A stretch of DNA of 64,000 bases from Lactuca virosa (taxonomy: Eukaryota > Streptophyta > Magnoliopsida > Asterales > Asteraceae), in assembly GCA_928212115.1 (NCBI GenBank), contig CAKMRJ010005634.1:121798324-121862323 (forward strand), written 5' to 3'. Shown piece by piece: positions 12,410 to 21,828 of the stretch. A program made the position numbers and the translations under genes. The notes under the pieces were generated by a model. That model searched no databases. It worked only from the letters and a program-made list of their open reading frames with translations, and was not told the DNA's origin. Numbering within the stretch: the stretch's first letter is position 1; every line of letters begins with the position of its first letter.

Positions 12410-12575
12410 TTCAGGAGCAAGAGGGTTTAGGAGCAAGAGGATTCCGGACGAGAGGTTCAGGTCCAAGAGGATTCCGGACGAGAGGTTCAGGTCCAAGAGG
12501 ATTCCGGACGAGAGGTTCAGGTCCAAGAGGGTTCCGGCCAAGAGGTTCAGGACCAAGAGGGTTCCGGACGAAGAG
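12410..12575. repeat. 30-bp tandem repeat inside the solo LTR
   Basis: About five imperfect copies of a 30-bp unit built on GGATTCCGGACGAGAGGTTC. Both strands give open frames of repeating RIPDERFRSK or LDLNLSSGIL type, which are artefacts of the repeat. CCGGA/TCCGG words are dense in the preceding 350 bp too. Confidence 0.85.
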
Positions 12576-12640
12576 GGTCCTTTTGGGTTTCCTCTTCCGG
12601 TTTTGAGCTGATTTCGACTAAGGAAGGTGCTTGATGAGAT

Positions 12641-12955
12641 TTGGGTGAGATTCCACATAGTTGGAGAGATTTGGGAGAGATTTCACATACTTGGAGAGAC
12701 TTCACATATGGGAGAGATTTGGGAGAGATTTCACATACTTGGAGAGACTTCACATATGGGAGAGATTTGGGAGAGATTTCACATACTTGGAGAGATTTGG
12801 GAGAGATTTCACATACTTGGAGAGATTTCACATATTTTGAGAGATTTCACATATGGGTGAGATTTGGGAGAGATTTCACATACTTGGAGAGAATTGGGAG
12901 AGATTTCACATACTTGGAGAGATTTGGGAGAGATTTCACATACTTGGAGAGAATT
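12641..12955. repeat. GAGAGATTTGGGAGAG tandem repeats in the solo LTR
   Basis: More than ten copies of GAGAGATTTGGGAGAGATTT with variants containing CACATACTTG, in periods of about 20-47 bp. The same repeat occurs in the LTR of element 3 at 59480-59870, so it is an ancestral LTR component rather than a local expansion. Confidence 0.9.
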
Positions 12956-13084
12956 CATTCTAACACTTCATGGCTCATTAGGAACTCATATTGTACACTT
13001 AGAAGTGTTAGCCAAGTCTCACAATAGTCCTTGCTTACTTGAGGACGGAATTTCCTAGCCAAAAAGGCTAGTTGTGACAATTTT

Positions 13085-14220
13085 GCAAAACCATATTTAA
13101 AGAACTACAATAAATCGTAATTGTAGACCAATAATAAACATTGACTTATATAAAATATGACTTATACAAACCTATAGTATATCATAATTGTAGACCATTT
13201 TTGTAGATCAAGTGATTCATGAAATAAGAATCACAAATTAGTAATTACAAAATGTATAAAAAGGAATTACAAAATGTTATAAAAGAGTACAAAAGTCCTG
13301 TTACTATAACATTTCTTGGTTGCCTGTTGCCAATTTGATATATAAATTCTAAATTAAAAGAGAGCCTTAATTTTTTAATTTTGGATTGTCATAGGATGCA
13401 TGGTATAATATTGTTAAAGGTCTCAAGGGTTTATGTGACACACTTTGTGATTTGATAAAGAATGTCATTTTTCTCCGACACTTTTATCCCAACAAAAATG
13501 GTAAATTTATGGGTTATACTAATATTTAATATGCCCAAAATGCCCTTCATCTAATAAACTCCCACAATTACAGCAAAGCTTTCTAGAAGAGTTGGAGAGA
13601 GCTTGCCTTGCTGGCATTTGAAGATGTGAAGAATAGCCATGTTGTAGATCTTTTAGACATGTATCAAAGTCTAAAAACTGCAATCCTTACAAGTCAAAGC
13701 AGTTATGACTTAAAATGAAAGTAGATCACAAAGTTTATGTTTAATGGAAGTGGGATGCTATTCAAGTAACATACACACATCAATATTGTCCCACATATCC
13801 AAAATGACCATATTGCCCCTGACTACTATCATATTAGCAGTTTTAAATGACTATTCTGCCCTTTTAACAAAAAAAGAATGCAGTGAACAACATTTTAAAA
13901 ACTCAGATCTTGTTATTACATTGAGTTGCATTAAAACCTATAGTATAGTAGTGAAAATAACAGGATTAAACCATTTACAATGCATAGTATAAAGATTTAT
14001 ATTTGGTAATCGCTTGATTAGTCGGGAATGGATAATATAATAAATATTAATTGTATTATTATATTTATTGATCATATATTTTAATATATTATTTAATATA
14101 TTAAATATTAATTATATTATTATTTAATCAGGTAAAACAAAATTCTTTAGACTAAAAAAAGCTTTATAGATCGTATATTTATATGATCCGATTTAATAAC
14201 GATTCCTCGTCTTCTTCTTG
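13085..14220. other. AT-rich spacer upstream of the kinase gene
   Basis: No credible gene or element ends. The 14030-14130 part is almost pure A/T with ATTAATTATATTATT-like words. The kinase promoter is expected at the right end; no motif there is distinctive enough to name. Confidence 0.4.
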
Positions 14221-14715
14221 GACCTCTGTAGGCTCACCGTGTTTTCGTCGTCATCGTCGTCCCCAAAAAGAAAAAGTTCACTCACAAACATCGTTAACTC
14301 CATCGATTCTGCAAAATCATCCATTCACAGCTCTTGATCATCTTTCAATCTCCGAATGAAGAAAGGAGAAAAGTCTTGCTGATAACGTGGAACTTCCTCA
14401 ATCAGACAATCCTTCACCTGCGCTTTTGGTAATACATGCTTCGTATGATTGTATATCTTCATGAATCATCGTTCAATTTGAAACTTTTTCTTGTATTTTT
14501 CCTAAACTTTCATTACGTTGACTGTAAAATGGAGGATTTTGATCGATTTTTCATCTGTTTAAAAGTCTTCGTTTTGTCTTTCCGTACGACTGGTGTGTGA
14601 AACCAAGATTTTTATATTTTTCCTTTCCTTTTCTGAACCGATGATTTGTTCCTTTCACTAAATTTCACACGAAATTGATTGATTTTAGGTCTGATTGATC
14701 CAAAAGAAGCTGATA

Positions 14716-16117
14716 ATGAAGGAGGATAAAAAAATTACAGGCTTCATCGGCCTAAACAACAATTTCCAAGACATGACACAAGAATTCCACCTCAAGCTCA
14801 ATGAAAACATGTCAATGGAAAGCTTCATTAGCTTGAACATGAGCAACAATGGAGGTTCAATAGCATTTTCCATCGACAACAGCAGTGTGGGATCAAATAA
14901 CTCCTCTAATGGTTCCAACACTCGAATGTTCCTTTTACCTAACCATGGTTCAAATCCATATACTAATAGCGTTGGCCATAGTGTTGTTAACAACAGAGGA
15001 AGAACAAGAATCCCAAATGGGTCAACCTCAACCCCTGATGCATTGGCTCAAGCCTTACTAGATCCTCGTTTCCCTACAAAAGGTCTACAAAACTATGAAA
15101 AATGGACCATTGAGCTTAAGAAACTCAACATGGGTCCCGCTTTTGCTCAAGGTGCTTTCGGGAAGCTTTATAAAGGGATCTACAATGGCGAAGATGTTGC
15201 GATAAAGCTTTTGGAAAAACCAGAAGAGAATTTAGATGTAACAAATGCAAGCCTCATGGAGAAACAATTGGCAAATGCAAACGTCATGGAGAAACAATTT
15301 CAACAGGAAGTGAAGATGCTTGCAGGATTAAACCATCCGAATATTGTTAGATTCATCGGAGGGTGTCATAAACCGATGGTGTGGTGTATTGTGACGGAGT
15401 ATGCGAGGGGTGGTTCGGTTCGGCAGTTTTTGAACAGGCGGCAGAATAGGGCGGTGCCGCTCAGATTGGCGGTGAAACAGGCGGCGGATGTGGCTAAAGG
15501 GATGGAGTATGTTCATGGGGTTGGAGTGATTCATCGGGATTTGAAATCGGATAATCTTTTGATTTCAAAAGATCAATCGATTAAGATTGCGGATTTTGGT
15601 ATTGCGAGGATTGAGGTGAGGACCGAAGGTATGACACCCGAAATGGGGACATATCGGTGGATGGCTCCGTAAGTTTACTTAAACTTTCAATTTTAAAATT
15701 AAAAAAAAAAAAATGTATTTTTTTAGTAATGATAATTTCTAGAAATGGTATTGCTTTAATTTGGTAATTATTTTATGTAGGGAGATGATTCAGCATAGGC
15801 CTTATACCCAAAAAGTGGATGTGTATAGCTTTGCGATTGTGTTATGGGAACTTATAACAGGGAAGGTACCATATCATAATCTTACAGATATACAAGCTGC
15901 ATTTGCTGTTGTGAATAAAGGTATTCGTCCGGCTATTCCGGATGATTGTCTTCCGGTTCTTTGTGAAATAATGACACGTTGTTGGGATGTGGACCCACGT
16001 GTGAGGCCAGATTTCAGTGAAGTTGTTAAAATGTTGGAAAAGGCTGAAATTGAGGTTGTGACATCTGTTAGGAAGGCTCGGTTTAGAAGCTGTTGTGTAC
16101 CCATGACAATTGATTGA
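14716..16117 (+). CDS. Raf-like MAPKKK-type Ser/Thr protein kinase (RAF22/RAF28 group), 2 coding exons
   Basis: Coding exons 14716-15668 and 15781-16117 join within the APE codon pair (CC|G GAG) and give 429 aa. A 5'-UTR intron (donor about 14430, acceptor 14689) precedes the start. I chose the first ATG after it. The N-terminal 130 residues are Asn/Ser-rich, then DALAQALLDPRFPTKGL leads into the kinase domain: glycine loop GAFGKLYKG, VAIK lysine, HRDLKSDN catalytic loop, DFG, GTYRWMAPE, DVYSFAIVLWE, and a C-terminal tail ending in PMTID. Order and wording match Arabidopsis Raf-like kinases AT2G24360 (RAF22) and AT4G31170 (RAF28), which act in embryo development and signalling. All catalytic residues are present. 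Between the VAIK lysine and helix C there is a 10-residue tandem duplication (NASLMEKQLA / NANVMEKQFQ). An 8-codon upstream frame starts at 14356. Confidence 0.92.
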
Positions 16118-17082
16118 TATGTAATGTAAGACTTTTTAAAGATAAAGAAGATAGAAGTGGTTTTATTTTATATATTGTATTTAAAGGATGATTTCTTTCT
16201 ATATATACGTTGATAAAAAGAAAGGAAATTGTGATATGAAGCATGATGATCTTCTTGTTTTGTGGGAGCTATGTTTACATTTCAAAGTAATAGTTTCAAC
16301 AAGTTTATTGAATTTTTTTAAAATTCTCTTAACTATATTTTTTTATTAATTATAAAAAACTCAATCTTCTGTATCCCTTTTTATATGATTTTATATATTT
16401 CATTCTTTTTATCAAACGTCATTTTTTATTAATAAAAAGTTAGTTTTCATCTATAGTTATTTTATCGATTAGTCTTTCAAACATTGGCCAAATGACATGC
16501 TTAAAAATAGCCTTAAGGCTTTTGTTTCAAAATACCCAATCAAGATATTAGTTTTTTTGTTCATTTGTTTTGGAGTTTTGAAATTTAGAAAGGTGTAAAT
16601 TGAATCTCTAATGGAGGGTTGGTTTGAGAGTTTTAGTCCATATGATTTAAAATATATAGTGAATTCTTCTCCTAAGAAATCTGTGATTTTTTTCTTTGGT
16701 TTTGGAGTTTTCTATGTACATTCGTGTTCTAATTTTTCTATTATTTTGTATCGAACAAGTTGTTAAAAAACTTTAATACCATTTTGTTAATGAAGACAAC
16801 TTACACCAGACTCATCATAGATTAAACAGATAAGAAAACTGTTAGATAACCATTTTGATCGTTTCCTTTAACCGATAATGTTACACTTGTTTGGGTAGCA
16901 ACTCAACAACCACCCTGTCATAACTACTCAAATTACAATGGAATTGGCTTCAACCACCTCTAATCACAACCACCACCACCTCCTACCGCTAGAAATATAA
17001 CAAAGGGTTGAAGAACCAAAAGGTTTTGACAAAAGTCAAAATAAAAGTAGGAAAGGCCTTCAAACTAGTGAAAAGGGTTAGT
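16118..17082. other. Convergent 3' intergenic region
   Basis: Lies between the ends of the kinase gene (+) and the YTH gene (-). It should hold both 3' untranslated regions and poly(A) signals. AT-rich; no additional gene or element recognised. Confidence 0.5.
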
Positions 17083-20000
17083 TTAAGATTTAGTAACCTC
17101 ATTGTGCTTTTCTAATTGGAGAGAGTTAGCAACTCTATCAGAAAGGTGATTTATTGAAGCATCATCAATGGTGTTTTTGGTAGAAAAAACTTGTTCCTTA
17201 GTTCTCTTTTCTTGCAAAGACTTCTCACGTTCATCGTAAAAATTAAAATCATCCAAGATTGATGTATCCGCATCATGTTCTTTAAAGATTTTCAACATTG
17301 TGTTACCCTCTTCAAGATTCACCTACACAAAGTGATCAAAAAACTTTAAAACCTTCCAAGATCAAACATTGATTATAATAAAGTCTTATACTGTGTTTAA
17401 CATGCATTAAACTGTGAACTATCAATAAGAAAAAAAAATGTCCCACAAAAAAAGTGCGACAATAACTCGACTCTTGATCTCATCTGTGCAAAAGACGTAA
17501 ATGTCCTCACCATTGGACCGATGTCAATGGGACAAAAATTAAAATCTCTTGTCTGACTCAAAACAATGAACAAGATGGGATTGTGACCCGACTCTCAATA
17601 TCTCGTTTGTGCAAAAGACAAAAAATGCCCTTCTCGTCCCAAAAAAGGAGGACACAGACTCATTGTCTAAAGGACAAAAATTGCAAACTTTGTCCCACCC
17701 AAAAAGTTGGAACAAGATGGGAGGACAAAGACATGACCCCTTTTCGATCTTTTGTTTGTGCAAAAGACATAAATGCCCTTCATCATCAAAATCAAAATAC
17801 CTCTTGTGAGTCTCGGCTATGAGTGACAGGCTTATTATCATTATTTTCAAGAAGAATATGTCTAAATCGACTATTTGGGACATCTTTAATAATATGCCAT
17901 TTAACCCGAAACTGCCCACTCCATCTATCCTGCTGCCAATAATCCGCATCTTTCTCAAAATCCACACCTCCAATCATCTCAGCAACCCCACAAAACTGTC
18001 CACTCGCATTCACCTACAACAATTTCAATCATAAAATAATCTACAAAAACAAATTATCCAAGAATTAACACAAAAACTAAAAACCCACCGAAAAAAAGAG
18101 AAAAACCCCAGAAGCGTACTCCTTTGCTTCTTTAAATGCAGCATCTAGCTTTCGATTCCCAAGTGGGGTACTTGCCCAAACACCATACTTTATACTTCTA
18201 TGAACATTATCTTCACTAAAAGATTTAATCACAAAAAAATTTCGCCTTTTCATAAGTTGTAACAAAATCTTCATTTGACATATGCTCACCCGTTGTTCTT
18301 CCCTTCGGTTTCAATGCCCTTGGTCCTCGGTTCCTATCACTTGTAGTCGCGCTCAAGCTAACCGAGTTAACCGAGTCGACTCGGTCCCTATTTTTGTCGA
18401 CCCGGCTCGCTTCATAAGAACCATGATATGGGCCAAGTATGCCCACTGGGGTCGACTGGGTTGATACGGGTTCACATTGGGTGATTTCGTTAGGGAATTT
18501 GTAGAATCCAAGATTGTTATTTCCGGGGTATTGTAGATAATAATCGGTTGGTGAAATTGGTTGCGAGTAGTATGATGGAGAAATTGGGAGTTGATGTGGT
18601 GAATAGAGTTGACCATCGATCATTATTGGTGATAGTTGACTTGCGATTTGTGGGAATTGAGCGTATGCGATTTGGGTGTCGCATGTGAAAGCGGGATGAT
18701 ATAGAAGAGAGGAATTATCGTTGTAGATTGCCTGAATTAGGTCAACAAAAAGGTGGAGAAAATACGGTTAGTTTTATGAATCGAAAAGAAAAGGGTTAAA
18801 TGTGTAATTATGCAATAAAGTGGTTTTTAATATGAAATATGGTTGTATAATTCGTGTCACTTGCATAAAATAGTAAGAGATTGAAACATTATAGCATAAA
18901 TCACTAAAAAGTGAAATATTGTCGCATAAATAAGTTTTTTGTGGAGTGAAAAGTGGTTACATATTTAGGACAGAAAATACACAATATTTCACTCATAACT
19001 TGTTAACTAGTTATGGTTGCATAATTCATGTTAGTGGCATAAATTGGTAAAACATTGAAACATTATTGCATAAATCGGTAAAAAAAAAAAGTGAAACATT
19101 ATTGCATAAATGTGTCCTAGTTACAATGTTGCATATTTTGATCTGAAAATGAAACATGGATGCATATTTTGTTTAAAGAACCATTTTGTTGCATAAATTT
19201 ATAAAAAGACATGTGAAACATTTTCTTCATATGTGCATTTAACTTTAACCTAAAGAAAAATGTAAATGCTTTATAATGACAAATGGACTCTTACCGGGGA
19301 CATAATTTGCAAATTGTTAGTATGAACATAATTCGAACCTTCTCCCCAATTAATCAATCCATCATCATAACCTGATTAAATTTACAAGATAATTAAGTCA
19401 AAATTTTAAAATCCCCAAAGTAAAACTGATTTTTTTTTTCTTTTTTTTTTTTTTGTAAACTGACCTCCATAATAGTATGTTTGTTCTGGAGCAATGTAAG
19501 TGTTTGATGAGATCACAGGGGTATGAGCTCGACTCATATTCCAGGCTTCTGATTGGTTGGCTGCATCAACAGAAGGATTCAAAGAAACAGTTGTTTCATT
19601 TTTCCGCTGAAAATAAAAATAATGTATTAATATAACATGTTATTTAAGCTAAGAAAAAAAAAGAAATTTTAAAAAGATCATGAATAAAAGCTTTAAAGTT
19701 GAAAAAAAAAAAAACCTTATTTAGTCGGTTATCAGCCGAAGGACCATCACCTGTTTCAAGTGTCAGAATTTGTCAGAGAGTTAGCAGTTCAGAGATAGAA
19801 CATGTTGTAATGTGTTAGATGTAATGGACAAGAGAGTTAGCAGTTCAGAGATAGAACTTGTAATGTGTTAGATGTAATGTCAAGAACAGATGTCAATGAA
19901 ACAAAAACTGCAGCTGTTAGTCTCATCCAAAAAGGTAGAACAATGATTATCAGAGTCTGTGATTTCTGACACTTAAACAAAAAGACTCTTTCTTTGAATG

Positions 20001-20919
20001 GTCTGAATGAAAATAAATGACCATTTTACCCTTGTGTTTAGATATGTTCTTGAATGAAAATAAATGACCATTTTACCCTTGTGTTTAGATATGTTCTTGT
20101 ACCGTACTGTTTATTTAAGAACAGTTATATTTTGAACTTAGAAATCACTATTTATTTGTTATTAGAGTAAATGACTATTTTACCCTTGTGTTTGGATATA
20201 ATTTTAATTATATTTAATCACATCACGAGTTAGCAACTTAAATTGATCACCGAGTGAAAAAGGAATACCACTTAAGAAACTTTACATGAAAACACACCAC
20301 TATAATCTTGAATTCTTGAGTAAAGACATAAAGCATCCATTCCCCATGATTGCAGTATTTCTAATTGATGATATCACTTAATGAAGTTTAAAAATCTAAT
20401 TCAGGGTTTACACAGAAACTTATAACTTAAAATCAACCATCTTCAGAAAAGAAAAAAAAATATAGATACATATAAATGTAACTTAGGGTGAATTCTAGGG
20501 TTTGCACTAAAACAGACATAAGATCCGAACCCAAAACAAAAGTCAATTCAAAACCCACATTTTAACTACAATTGAAAATGCGAACCCAGATCAATCTCAA
20601 CCCCAATTCACAAAAAAGAAAACCTTAAATCATGCTAAATTTGTAAGTGATAACACCAGATTCCCAAATCGTACAACCGCAATAACGAACAAGAGGAATT
20701 GACATAAACTAAGTTAAATTCGTGAGAAAAAAGAACAAATCAAATCAACTTATCATCCCTGTGTCAAAATCGACATTAAAAATTCAAATTTCAAATTACC
20801 AACAACTAAAAGATCGAGAATTCAGTAATGAGAAAGAAAAACATACCACCATGTAAGGGGAGAGTTGGAATTGAAGCAGAAGAACTTCGATCTTGTCCCT
20901 GTTGACTTGATTCGTCCAT
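17083..20919 (-). CDS. YTH-domain m6A RNA-binding protein (ECT family), 7 exons, one-base frameshift
   Basis: Exons in transcription order: 20919-20847, 19750-19716, 19606-19465, 19371-19295, 18731-18089, 18013-17801, 17322-17083. Phases agree at every junction. The N-terminal half is low-complexity, rich in Y, P, Q, S and N, as in other ECT readers. The YTH domain runs from AKFFVIKSFSEDNVH to SRDSQEV and includes GVWAS and DYWQQDRWSG, which supply the three aromatic-cage tryptophans that hold N6-methyladenosine, plus VPNSRFRHILLENN. The C-terminal exon carries MLKIFKEHDADTSILDDF. ECT proteins bind methylated mRNA in the cytoplasm and affect its fate. Within exon 5, at 18233-18239 (seven A on the plus strand, seven T in the coding strand), one base too many shifts the frame just before FFVIKS. 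This is either a true null allele or a sequence error. Corrected length would be 473 codons. Unusual residues are GGVDFE and QFRVKW, where Pro is usual. Confidence 0.9.
17480..17790. repeat. Imperfect repeats in the last intron of the YTH gene
   Basis: Three copies of a TTTGTGCAAAAGAC core (about 17484, 17605, 17754) spaced about 120-150 bp, each followed by an AAATGCCC or AAATGTCC word. No coding sense; an intronic repeat of unknown origin. Confidence 0.55.
18790..19240. repeat. Degenerate GAAACATTATTGCATAAA repeats in intron 4 of the YTH gene
   Basis: At least six variants of GAAACATTATTGCATAAA, some with GGTTGCATA flanks, spaced 40-80 bp. Similar words (GCAACAATGTTT) occur in the CemA-like gene introns near 4120 and 4617, so this may be a dispersed family. 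Confidence 0.5.
19775..20097. repeat. Two short tandem duplications in intron 1 of the YTH gene
   Basis: A 56-bp near-duplicate (AGAGAGTTAGCAGTTCAGAG at 19775 and 19831) and an exact-looking 47-bp duplicate (TGAATGAAAATAAATGACC at 20004 and 20051) lie within 330 bp of the second exon. A third, weaker copy of the latter (AAATGACTATTTTACCC) is at about 20169. Confidence 0.85.
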
Positions 20920-21828
20920 GATTTCCCCAATTGGTTGAGATTAAATCAAACCAGAAACCTTTTTCTCTTGTAAAAGAATTCAGAGAACATAAAAGAATCT
21001 CAAGATTGAAGCATCGAACTCAAATCGTCATCATCACTAGGAGAATAAATTAATCAGAAGAAAGAAAGCAAGAAATTTTTAAAAAGGGTTTTAGGTCATA
21101 CATATATATACATATATAGATACAAAATTTATGTATATAACATACAAATTTACAGATGCATCGGTAAAAGCGTGATATAGTCAAGCAAGAAAGAAAGGGT
21201 ATCGTCTTTTTCCAGAACTTAAATAGAAATTCCTAAATAATGTACAAGCTTCAATGAAGCTTGTACAATCCACCGATGCGTATTTGATCTGGATTTAATT
21301 ATTACCTTTTTAATTTAGTTTTTACCATGAATATAGGCGGTTCGATTTCCTTTTAAATTCAGAGGATCTCGTGTGAATGGACATTGGGCTTTTGGCTTTT
21401 GTAGAATCTGGCAGTTTAAGCTCTCTTGATTTGATGGCGAGTGAGCGACACGCAATTCGTTTTGTGTGTTCTTTTTGATGAGCGTGGGATTCACGCGATG
21501 GGGATAGCGTCGGTAGATAAATATATGCGTCAGCGCTTTTGGAGTAAAAAATCGATAAAAGATATTACTGTCTGGCATGTAAAACTTACATAGCAAAATG
21601 TAAATTTAGATTTTTTTTTTTTTTTTTTACGAGAAACATTCAAACCGAATTGAAACCTGAACTGAACCCAATGAGCAATTCGGTTCGGTTCTTAGGTATT
21701 TATATAGGTTTATTCGGTTTTCGGGTTATTCGATTCGAGTTACCCAAATAACGGTTTATTCGGTTCTAAATATCCGGCCCGAATTTGAAAAGTCATTTTT
21801 TTAATCGTATCTTTATTGCTACACCAAA
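20920..21828. other. Upstream region of the YTH gene and left host sequence of the hAT element
   Basis: The 5' untranslated region and promoter of the YTH gene are expected just above 20919. From about 21640 the sequence becomes rich in CGGTTCGGTT and TTCGGGTTATTCG words that reappear after the hAT insertion (25710-26000). The hAT element therefore appears to sit in an older repeat of that kind. No gene found. Confidence 0.5.

Larger units (their letters stand above)
9430..13079 (-). mobile_element. Solo LTR of a Gypsy/Tekay-like retrotransposon (3650 bp)
   Basis: It starts TGTCACACACCCGG and ends TTGTGACA, the reverse complement of a TGTCACAA...GTGTGACA LTR. It is flanked by a perfect 5-bp target duplication ATTTT (9425-9429 and 13080-13084). 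No primer site, polypurine tract or coding region is attached, so unequal recombination has removed the rest of the element. Internal blocks match the LTRs further right: the CGGCGGAAACGTCCGG block near the left edge, the GATCTATACACA block near 10562-10575 and the GAGAGATTTGGGAGAG repeats. It is most like the LTR of element 3 (47453-49733 plus 58663-60233). Confidence 0.88.

Noticed and set aside
12641..12955. CRISPR-like regular repeats
   Set aside because: Eukaryotic LTR tandem repeats; no unique spacers of constant length and no cas genes.
12353..13058. Overlapping repeat-peptide frames on both strands (RFRSKRIPDE, GEISHTWRDL types)
   Set aside because: Products of tandem DNA repeats within an LTR, open in several frames at once.
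17539..17973. 144-residue minus-strand frame in the YTH gene
   Set aside because: A shadow frame spanning an intron and part of exon 6; the correct exon frame is established by the YTH motifs.
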